Below, one piece after another: positions 54,803 through 64,000 of a stretch of 64,000 nucleotides of DNA. Origin of the DNA: Chloroflexota bacterium (GTDB taxonomy: Bacteria; Chloroflexota; Chloroflexia; Chloroflexales; Roseiflexaceae). A program made the translations under genes and the position numbers. The stretch's first letter is position 1. Every line of letters starts with the position of its first letter. The notes under the pieces were generated by a model that was given only the letters and a program-made list of their open reading frames with translations, ran no database searches and had not been told where the DNA came from. The DNA lies in contig JAGWYG010000008.1 in assembly GCA_018969485.1 (NCBI GenBank), forward strand, positions 1 through 64,000, given 5' to 3'.

Positions 54803-54840
54803 CTGACGAGTGAGACGACGCGCGACCGACAGCCCCTCCC
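54794..54840 (+). promoter_or_regulatory. Antiterminator pairing overlapping the leader stop codon
   Basis: GGGGGG (54794-54799, the two Gly codons before the stop) and GCTG (54802-54805, spanning the last base of the stop) can pair with CCTCCC and CAGC (54830-54840), about 10 bp with an internal mismatch. This pairing is mutually exclusive with the terminator stem. A ribosome stalled at the Leu/Val codons leaves it free to form; a ribosome reaching the stop would mask it. Confidence 0.6.
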
Positions 54841-54867
54841 GGTTCCGGGGGGGGCTGATTGTTTCTC
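54830..54867 (+). terminator. Attenuator (intrinsic terminator) of the ilv-leu operon
   Basis: CAGCCCCTCCCGG (54830-54842) and CCGGGGGGGGCTG (54845-54857) form a 13-bp stem with one G-U pair, followed by the T-rich ATTGTTTCTC (54858-54867). It lies 27 bases after the leader stop, so it can end transcription before ilvB. Confidence 0.8.
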
Positions 54868-54903
54868 AGCAGGCGGATGGCATACGAGAGAAGGAGACGT
54901 GTG

Positions 54904-55008
54904 ATGCTCGAGCGTCTGAAAGACTGGTTCGGCCGATTGCTCTCGCCACAGCGTCTCGCTCCGGCGCCGGTGCCCATCCCGGTCGATCGACGATCGCGGC
55001 GGCGCTGA
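54904..55008 (+). CDS. Predicted 34-residue small protein upstream of ilvB
   Basis: ATG 54904 with a strong AGAAGGAGA site about 8 bases upstream; stop TGA 55006-55008. The sequence begins MLERLKDWFGRLL, an amphipathic helix, then a Pro-rich segment and ends in Arg-rich RRSRRR. It lies after the attenuator and 106 bases before ilvB, so it would be translated only when the operon is expressed. No family known to me; a membrane-surface helix or a second leader are the options. Confidence 0.55.
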   Translation: MLERLKDWFGRLLSPQRLAPAPVPIPVDRRSRRR

Positions 55009-55114
55009 ACGGACTTCAGGGTGGCGGCGTGACGCCAGGAAGGATGCCGGTCGCGACCGATGCCGTTCGCAGCCAGCACGATGATGGACGATCTTCGATG
55101 AAGGAGTGAACGCG

Positions 55115-56836
55115 ATGTCTGAGAAGCGAACCGGGGCCCAGATCATGTGTGAGGTGTTGATCCGCAACGGTGTCGACGTCATGTTCGGCATTCCGGGTGG
55201 CGCGATCATGCCGTTCTATTACGCGATGTGGGAATACCGCGACCAACTGCGGCACGTGCTGTGCCGCCACGAGCAGGGCGGCGGGCACGCCGCCGAAGGC
55301 TACGCGCGGGCGACCGGCAAGATCGGCGTGTGCATCGGCACCAGCGGCCCCGGCGCCACCAACCTCGTCACCGCCATCGCCGACGCGATGATGGACAGCA
55401 CGCCGCTGCTGGCGATCACCGGGCAGGTGGGCAGCCACGTGCTCGGCAAGGACGCCTTCCAGGAGACCGACATCACCGGTATCACGATGCCGATCACCAA
55501 GCACAACTACCTGGTGAAGCGCGTCGAGGACATCGCCTACACCATGTCCGAGGCGATCCACGTCGCCACCACCGGCCGGCCCGGGCCGGTGCTCATCGAC
55601 ATCACCAAGGACGCGATGGTCGCGGCGACGGTGCCGACGTGGGAGTTTGCCTTCGATCTGCCCGGCTACAAGCCGACCTACCAAGGGAATCGGCGGCAGG
55701 TGCGCGAGGCCATCCGGCTGCTGACCCAGGCGCGCAAGCCGCTGGTGATGGCGGGCAACGGCGTGATCATGGCCGGCGCCTCCGACGACCTGCGCGAGTT
55801 TGCCGAGCGGACGCGCATCCCGGTGATCACCACGCTGCACGGGATCGGCTCGTTCCCCGAGGATCACCCGCTCAGCATCGGCATGCCCGGCATGCACGGC
55901 TGGGTGCACGTCAACCGCGCCATCCAGGAATGCGACGTGCTGCTGAACATCGGCGGGCGCTTCGACGACCGCGTCACCGGCAAGGCCAGCACCTTCGCGC
56001 CCAACGCCCGCATCATTCACGTCGACATCGATCCATCGGAGATCGGCAAGAATGTCCGCGTCGCGGTGCCGATCGTCGGCGATGCCCGGCTGGTGCTGCG
56101 CGACCTGCTGGCCGAACTGCCGGACCGCGACGCGCTGGGCAGCCTGCACAGCGCCGCGAGCGACTGGATGGAGCACATCCGCGAGATGCAGGACCGCCAC
56201 CAGCAGAAGCAGCAGTACCTGGTGCGGCCCGACGGCATGCTGCTGCCGCCCCACGACGTCTATCGCGGCCTGACCGCAGCGCTCAACAGCCGGGGCAACT
56301 ACCGCGTCTGCACCGACGTCGGCCAGCACCAGATGTGGGCCGCCCAGTTGATCGACTGGCATCGCCCGCGCACCCACATCACCTCGGGCGGCGCCGGCAC
56401 GATGGGCTTCGCCGTGCCGGCCGCGCTCGGCGTGGCCATCGCGCATCCCGGCGACACCGTCTGGGCCGTGTGTGGCGACGGCGGCTTCCAGATGACCAAC
56501 CAGGAGATGGCGACGGTGGTGCAGGAAGGCATCAGGAACATCAAGATCGCCATCATCAACAATGGGTACCTCGGCATGGTGCGCCAGTGGCAGGAGCTGT
56601 TCGAGAACAAGCGCTACAGCGGCACGCCGCTCTCCGGGCCCAACTTCGCGATGCTGGCCGCAGCCTACGGCTGGAAGGGCCTGACCATCGAGCGCAGCGA
56701 GGATGTCGCCGCAGCGATCGACGAGGCCTACGACACCGACGGCCCGGTGCTGATCGACTTCCGCGTCGAGCGCGAGGTGAATGTCTTCCCGATGGTGCCG
56801 CAGAACAAGAGCATCGGCGAGATGATCTACGAGTGA
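55115..56836 (+). CDS. ilvB: Acetolactate synthase, large (catalytic) subunit
   Basis: 573 residues, normal length. ThDP site: catalytic Glu in CRHEQGGGHAAEGYARATG (near 54), and the GDG...NN motif VCGDGGFQMTNQEMATVV to AIINN. FAD-binding middle domain and VRQWQELFENKRYSGT near the C terminus. Condenses two pyruvates, or pyruvate and 2-oxobutyrate, in valine/isoleucine synthesis. ATG 55115 has AAGGAG 8 bases upstream; GTG 55106 is a weaker alternative. Confidence 0.97.
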   Translation: MSEKRTGAQIMCEVLIRNGVDVMFGIPGGAIMPFYYAMWEYRDQLRHVLCRHEQGGGHAAEGYARATGKIGVCIGTSGPGATNLVTAIADAMMDSTPLLAITGQVGSHVLGKDAFQETDITGITMPITKHNYLVKRVEDIAYTMSEAIHVATTGRPGPVLIDITKDAMVAATVPTWEFAFDLPGYKPTYQGNRRQVREAIRLLTQARKPLVMAGNGVIMAGASDDLREFAERTRIPVITTLHGIGSFPEDHPLSIGMPGMHGWVHVNRAIQECDVLLNIGGRFDDRVTGKASTFAPNARIIHVDIDPSEIGKNVRVAVPIVGDARLVLRDLLAELPDRDALGSLHSAASDWMEHIREMQDRHQQKQQYLVRPDGMLLPPHDVYRGLTAALNSRGNYRVCTDVGQHQMWAAQLIDWHRPRTHITSGGAGTMGFAVPAALGVAIAHPGDTVWAVCGDGGFQMTNQEMATVVQEGIRNIKIAIINNGYLGMVRQWQELFENKRYSGTPLSGPNFAMLAAAYGWKGLTIERSEDVAAAIDEAYDTDGPVLIDFRVEREVNVFPMVPQNKSIGEMIYE

Positions 56837-56882
56837 CGGTGATGCAGAACGCCGTCGCCGTGCGGCGGCCGGGGGAGCAACT

Positions 56883-57425
56883 GTGAAGAAACATACCATC
56901 GTCGCCCTGGTGCAGGATCGCCCGGGCGTGCTGAGCCGGGTGGTCGGCCTCATCCGCCGGCGCGGCTACAACATCGAGAGCCTGGCCGTCGGCCACAGCG
57001 AGGCTGCCGGCATCAGCCGGCTCACCATCGTGATCGAGTGGCACGATGTCGAGCAGGTCGTCAAGCAACTCTATCGCCTGATCGACGTGGTGAAGGTCAG
57101 CGACGTCACCGAGGACCAGACGGTCGAGCGCGAGATGGCGCTGCTCAAGATCCACGCCCCGGCGGCGAAGCGCCCCGAGATTGTGGCGCTCACCGATGTC
57201 TTCGATGCCAAGATCGTCGACGTCGGCACCAGCACCATGGTGATCGAGATGACCGGTTCGCCGTCGAAGGTGCAGAACCTGATCGATGTGGTGCGACCCT
57301 ATGGCATCAAGGAGATGATGCGTACCGGGCGCATCGCCATGGTGCGCGGCGCGCGCGGCCACGGCGCCGACGACGTGCTCGAGGGGGCGGGCCAGGCCGC
57401 CGTGCCCAGCGCTGCGCTGAACTGA
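56883..57425 (+). CDS. ilvN: Acetolactate synthase, small (regulatory) subunit
   Basis: 180 residues. N-terminal ACT domain ([34 protein letters not shown]) binds valine for feedback inhibition; the C-terminal domain (about 80-160, [15 protein letters not shown]) activates IlvB. GTG 56883 has GGGGGAG upstream, 46 bases after ilvB. Confidence 0.96.
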   Translation: MKKHTIVALVQDRPGVLSRVVGLIRRRGYNIESLAVGHSEAAGISRLTIVIEWHDVEQVVKQLYRLIDVVKVSDVTEDQTVEREMALLKIHAPAAKRPEIVALTDVFDAKIVDVGTSTMVIEMTGSPSKVQNLIDVVRPYGIKEMMRTGRIAMVRGARGHGADDVLEGAGQAAVPSAALN

Positions 57426-57501
57426 CCGCCGTGACGACACCCGCCGCGGCCGGGAGTGGCCCGGCCGTGGCCCGGACAGCAGAAGGATCATCGAGGAGAG
57501 C

Positions 57502-58524
<1,023 letters not shown>

Positions 58525-58605
58525 CCATCGCGGCCGGGATGGGCGCAGCCTGTCCCGGCCAGTTCGTCCCATCGTCTACCGCCGCGTCACAGGAGGCGTC
58601 GCACC

Positions 58606-60275
<1,670 letters not shown>

Positions 60276-60279
<4 letters not shown>

Positions 60280-61169
60280 GCGGCATCGCCTATCTCGGGC
60301 CGCCCGGCTCGTACAGCGAGATCGCCGCGCTCGTCTGGGGCGACGCGGCGACGCCGCTGCTGCCGCTCGCGACGATGCCGGCGGTCGTCACCGCCGTCGA
60401 GACGGGAGCCGCGCGCCACGGCGTGCTGCCGATCGAGAACGTGCTCGAGGGTGGCGTCACCACGACGCTCGACCTGCTGATCCACGAGACGGCGCTGCGC
60501 ATCTCGGGCGAGACGGTGGTGCCCGTGCGGCACGTGCTGGTGGCGCGCGCCGGCATGCAGTTGCCCCAGGTGCGGGTGCTCTACGGCCATCCCCAGTCGC
60601 TCGGCCAGTGCCGCCGGTTCATCGAGCGCGTGCTGCCCGGCGTGGCGACCGTCGCCTCGCTCAGCAACAGCACGGCGCCGGTCGAGGCGCTGGCCGATGA
60701 GCGCGGCGCGGCGGCGATCAGCACCGAGCGCGCCGCCGTCCTCGCCGGTGCGACGGTCATCGCCCGCGACATCCAGGATCGCGCCGAGAATGTCACGCGC
60801 TTCATCCGGCTGTCCCACACCGACCACCCGCCCACCGGCGACGACAAGACCAGCCTGTGCTTCGGCTTCAGCGAGCGCGACCGGCCGGGCATCCTGGTCG
60901 ATGCCCTGCTGGAGTTCTCCAGCGTCGGCCTCAACATCACCCGGCTCGAATCGCGGCCATCGAAGGACGTGCTGGGGGGCTACATCTTCCTGGTCGATCT
61001 GAATGGCCACCGCACGGATGCACCGGTTGCGGCGGCGCTCGAACGCGTGCGCTGCCGCGTCGGCCTGCTCAAGATCTTCGGGAGCTATCCATGCTGGCAC
61101 GCGAGCGCCAACGCGGCGCCCGCTGCCACGACCCGCGCCGGCGGCACGGCTGCCGCCGATACGCCGTGA
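60276..61169 (+). CDS. pheA: Prephenate dehydratase
   Basis: 297 residues. Catalytic domain (1-180): [29 protein letters not shown], and the [12 protein letters not shown] / AAISTERAA segment with the TRF-type motif [10 protein letters not shown]-terminal ACT domain (about 195-275, [35 protein letters not shown]) for phenylalanine control. No chorismate mutase domain. Embedded between leuA and ilvE, overlapping leuA by 4 bases, so it follows branched-chain regulation although it serves phenylalanine synthesis. Confidence 0.94.
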
Positions 61170-61206
61170 GCGTGCCACCGCCGGTGGCATCGAGGAGGAT
61201 GCACAC

Positions 61207-62130
61207 ATGCCGTCGATCAACGCGTCGAAGGTGATCTGGTTCAACGGGCAACTCGTGCCATGGGAGCAGGCGACGGTGCATGTCATGACGCACGCGCTGC
61301 ACTATGGCTCGTCGGTCTTCGAGGGAATTCGCGCCTACGCCACGCCGCGCGGCCCGGCATTGTTCCGCATCCAGCCACACATCCGGCGTCTGTTCGACTC
61401 GGCGCGCATCTACCGGATGGAGCTGCCATTCACGGCCGAGCAGCTGACCGAGGCGTGCGGCATGGTGGTGCGCGAGAATGGCCTCAGCGACGCCTACCTG
61501 CGGCCACTCGTGTGGCGCGGCTACGGCGTGCTCGGCGTCATGCCGATCGACGCCCCGGTCGAGGTGATGGTCGCCGCCGTCACGTGGGGTGCCTACCTCG
61601 GCGCCGAGGGTCTCGAACGCGGCGTCGATGTCCAGGTCTCGTCGTGGAACCGGGTGGCGTCGAATACCCTGCCGGCGATGTCCAAGGCCGGCGGCAACTA
61701 CCTGTCGTCGCAGCTGATCGTGATGGAAGCCGTGCGCAACGGCTATGTCGAGGGCATCGCTCTCGATGTCAATGGCCAGCTCAGCGAGGGTTCCGGCGAG
61801 AATCTGTTCATCATCCGCGATGGCGTGATCTACACGCCGCCGGCCACCGCCGCGCTGCTGCCCGGCATCACCCGCGATGCGGTGATGACCATCGCACGAC
61901 ACCTGGGGTACGAGGTGCGCGAGCAGGCGCTGCCGCGCGAGGTGCTGTATCTCGCCGACGAGATCTTCTTCACCGGCACCGCCGCCGAAGTCACACCGGT
62001 GCGCTCGGTCGACCGGCTGACCATCGGCTCCGGGACGCGCGGGCCGATCACCACGCACATCCAGCGCACGTTCTTCGGCCTGTTCGATGGCTCGACCGAG
62101 GATCGCTGGAGCTGGTTGACCCACGTCTGA
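61207..62130 (+). CDS. ilvE: Branched-chain amino acid aminotransferase
   Basis: 307 residues, class IV PLP fold. The Schiff-base lysine is Lys160 (LPAMSKAGGNYL). HALHYGSSVFEGIRAY near 29-44, SGENLFIIRDGVIYTPP and the late FFTGTAAEVTPVRSVD are IlvE landmarks. Final step for Ile, Leu and Val. GAGGAGG lies 8-14 bases upstream. Confidence 0.97.
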   Translation: MPSINASKVIWFNGQLVPWEQATVHVMTHALHYGSSVFEGIRAYATPRGPALFRIQPHIRRLFDSARIYRMELPFTAEQLTEACGMVVRENGLSDAYLRPLVWRGYGVLGVMPIDAPVEVMVAAVTWGAYLGAEGLERGVDVQVSSWNRVASNTLPAMSKAGGNYLSSQLIVMEAVRNGYVEGIALDVNGQLSEGSGENLFIIRDGVIYTPPATAALLPGITRDAVMTIARHLGYEVREQALPREVLYLADEIFFTGTAAEVTPVRSVDRLTIGSGTRGPITTHIQRTFFGLFDGSTEDRWSWLTHV

Positions 62131-62168
62131 GTCCGCTGCGATGGCGGCATCCCGGAAGGAGCTGACCT

Positions 62169-63590
62169 GTGACCGGAGCCAGGACCCTGTTCGAGAAGAT
62201 CTGGCAGCAGCACCTGGTGCGCCCCGCGACGGCGGCGACGCCGGCGGTGCTGTATATCGACCTGCATCTGATCCACGAGGTGACGTCGCCGCAGGCGTTC
62301 GCCGAGCTGCGCGCGCGTGGCCTGCGGGTGCGCCGCCCCGACCGGACGCTGGCGACGATGGATCATTCGACGCCGACGACGCCGCGCGACCAGTTCGGGA
62401 TCATTCCGGTGCTCGATGCCCAGGCGGCGGCGCAGCTCGACCGCCTGCGCGAGCATTGCCGCGAGTTTGGCATCCAGCTGTTCGAGCTCGGCAGCGAGCA
62501 TCAGGGCATCGTGCATGTGATCGGGCCGGAGCAGGGCCTCACGCAGCCCGGCATGACGATCGTGTGCGGCGATAGCCACACCAGCACGCACGGCGCGTTC
62601 GGCGCGCTGGCATTCGGCATCGGCACCTCCGAGGTCGGACATGTGCTGGCGACCCAGTGCCTGCTGCAGCAGCGCCCGCGCACCATGGAGGTGCGCGTCG
62701 ATGGCCGGTTGCCGCATGGCGTCACCGCCAAGGACATCATCCTCGCGATCATCGCGCGCTATGGCGTCGGCGGTGGGACCGGCCACGTGTTCGAGTACAC
62801 GGGCCCGGCGATTCGCGCGCTCTCGATGGAAGAGCGCATGACGATCTGCAACATGTCCATCGAGGGTGGCGCGCGCGCCGGGCTGGTGGCGCCCGACGAC
62901 ACGACCTTCGACTACGTTGCCGGCCGCCGCTTTGCACCGCGGGGTGCCGCCTGGGAGGCGGCGCTGGCGCGCTGGCGTGCGCTGCCGACGGATCCCGGCG
63001 CGACGTATGACCGTGTGATCACGCTGGACGCGTCGCAGCTCGCGCCGATGATCACCTATGGCACGAATCCGGGCATGGGCATGCCGATCGATGCGCGCGT
63101 GCCCACGCCCGACGCGCTGCCCGAGCCGGGCCAGCGGGCGGCGCTCGAGAAGGCATTGCGCTACATGGGCCTGCAGCCCGGCCAGGCGCTGCTCGGCCAG
63201 CCCCTCGACGTCGCATTCCTCGGGAGCTGCACCAACTCGCGCCTCAGCGACCTGCGTGCCGCGGCGCGCATTCTCGACGGCCGCACCGTCGCCGCCAACG
63301 TGCGCATGCTGGTCGTGCCCGGCTCGCAGGCGGTCAAGCGTCAGGCCGAAGCCGAGGGCCTCGACCGGATCTTCCGCGCGGCCGGCGCCGAGTGGCGCGA
63401 GGCCGGCTGCTCGGCCTGCCTCGGCATGAATGACGACAAGGTGCCGGCGGGCAGCTACGCGATCAGCTCCTCGAATCGCAACTTCGAGGGCCGCCAGGGT
63501 CCCGGCGCGCGAACCTTCCTCGCCAGCCCGATCACGGTGGCAGCCTCGGCGGTCGCCGGTGTGGTGACCGATCCGCGGCCGTATGTGTGA
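62169..63590 (+). CDS. leuC: 3-isopropylmalate dehydratase, large subunit
   Basis: 473 residues. [4Fe-4S] cysteines in [13 protein letters not shown] and [34 protein letters not shown] and [11 protein letters not shown] are aconitase-family signatures. GTG 62169 has AAGGAG 7 bases upstream. Acts with LeuD to convert 2- to 3-isopropylmalate. Confidence 0.97.
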   Translation: MTGARTLFEKIWQQHLVRPATAATPAVLYIDLHLIHEVTSPQAFAELRARGLRVRRPDRTLATMDHSTPTTPRDQFGIIPVLDAQAAAQLDRLREHCREFGIQLFELGSEHQGIVHVIGPEQGLTQPGMTIVCGDSHTSTHGAFGALAFGIGTSEVGHVLATQCLLQQRPRTMEVRVDGRLPHGVTAKDIILAIIARYGVGGGTGHVFEYTGPAIRALSMEERMTICNMSIEGGARAGLVAPDDTTFDYVAGRRFAPRGAAWEAALARWRALPTDPGATYDRVITLDASQLAPMITYGTNPGMGMPIDARVPTPDALPEPGQRAALEKALRYMGLQPGQALLGQPLDVAFLGSCTNSRLSDLRAAARILDGRTVAANVRMLVVPGSQAVKRQAEAEGLDRIFRAAGAEWREAGCSACLGMNDDKVPAGSYAISSSNRNFEGRQGPGARTFLASPITVAASAVAGVVTDPRPYV

Positions 63591-63623
63591 TGCCGGCAGG
63601 CGCGCAGACGAAACGAGGAGTGC

Positions 63624-64000
63624 ATGGAGCCGATCTCCGTCATCGAGGGGCAGATTGTCGCGCTGCCCATGTCTGATATCGATACCGACCGGATCATTCC
63701 GGCACGCTACCTGAAAGTGACCGGCAAGGAAGGGCTGGCGGACGGGCTGTTCTTCGACTGGCGCTATCGCGCCGATGGGTCGCCGAACCCCGACTTCGTG
63801 CTCAATCGCCCCGACGTCCAGGACGCGACGGTGCTGGTGGCCGGGCCGAACTTCGGCTGCGGCTCCTCGCGCGAGCATGCGCCCTGGGCGCTGCAGGGCT
63901 ACGGCGTCCGCGCCGTGATCAGCCCGGGGTTCGCCGATATCTTCCGCAACAACAGCATCAACGTCGGCCTGCTGCCGGTCCAGGTGGATGCTGCGACGTA
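63624..64000 (+). CDS. leuD: 3-isopropylmalate dehydratase, small subunit (partial)
   Basis: The first 125 residues are visible; the gene runs past the right edge. [15 protein letters not shown] near the start and [17 protein letters not shown] in the swivelling domain are the LeuD signature. ATG 63624 has CGAGGAG upstream. Partner of LeuC; a leuB would be expected further on. Confidence 0.96.
   Translation, partial: MEPISVIEGQIVALPMSDIDTDRIIPARYLKVTGKEGLADGLFFDWRYRADGSPNPDFVLNRPDVQDATVLVAGPNFGCGSSREHAPWALQGYGVRAVISPGFADIFRNNSINVGLLPVQVDAAT

Overview
The window is a very GC-rich bacterial chromosome segment (by eye about 70% G+C) with tightly packed genes, frequent ATGA/GTGA stop-start overlaps, GTG starts and good Shine-Dalgarno sites. 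Gene content fits the phylum Chloroflexota, class Chloroflexia (Roseiflexus/Kouleothrix-like): a caa3 oxidase with a cytochrome c-fused subunit II, a DUF507 protein, a B12-radical SAM protein, several GT-C-like membrane proteins, and one branched-chain amino acid operon ilvB-ilvN-ilvC-leuA-pheA-ilvE-leuC-leuD. The phylum is inferred from content only; no rRNA or tRNA gene is visible.

Layout. 1-5508 (+): a catabolic-looking run of CoA transferase (cut by the edge), MaoC hydratase, Gfo/Idh oxidoreductase, an ABC-type solute-binding protein with no visible signal peptide, and a beta-galactosidase-trimerisation-type glycosidase. 5498-14999: a secreted subtilisin with three PPC-like repeats (-), a small SUMF1-type protein (+), a B12-radical SAM/acyl-CoA ligase pair (-), a small membrane/zinc-ribbon protein (+) and a TPR membrane protein (-). 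15107-20159 (+): caa3 cytochrome oxidase operon ctaCDEF plus ctaG behind a good sigma70 promoter, then nudC. 21118-26842 (-): an operon of a protein phosphatase, a large membrane protein and three glycosyltransferases. 26973-29022: an unusual protein ending in a nucleoside-phosphorylase-like domain (+), facing a DUF507 gene (-).

29163-32481: a divergent unit in which a YhfZ-type regulator (-) faces an FAD oxidoreductase and a phosphotriesterase-like hydrolase (+); both promoters can be read and a palindrome sits at the start point of the enzyme genes. 32786-34755: MFS transporter and glyoxalase-like protein. 34797-36551 (-): an AT-rich, probably transferred two-gene island (sugar formyltransferase-like and polysaccharide-deacetylase-like). 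37082-39878 (+): P-loop kinase, WecG/TagA-type transferase and GH57-type enzyme, translationally coupled. 39922-41055 (-): M50 protease with CBS domains. 41650-45562 (+): methyltransferase, tsaD and a membrane protein. 45593-54271 (-): a TetR/DUF4188/DUF2214 operon with an operator inside its promoter, a Nudix/penicillin-acylase/DUF427 operon, an HD-domain protein and a fatty acid desaturase.

54393 to the end (+): a cluster of 8-bp tandem repeats, then the branched-chain amino acid operon. Its leader carries a consensus promoter, a 27-residue leader peptide rich in Ile/Leu/Val codons, a terminator hairpin, and an alternative pairing that overlaps the leader stop codon. This reads as classical ribosome-mediated attenuation. 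A 34-codon ORF with a strong ribosome binding site lies between the attenuator and ilvB. The operon makes valine, isoleucine and leucine, with prephenate dehydratase (phenylalanine branch) embedded in it; leuD runs off the right edge.
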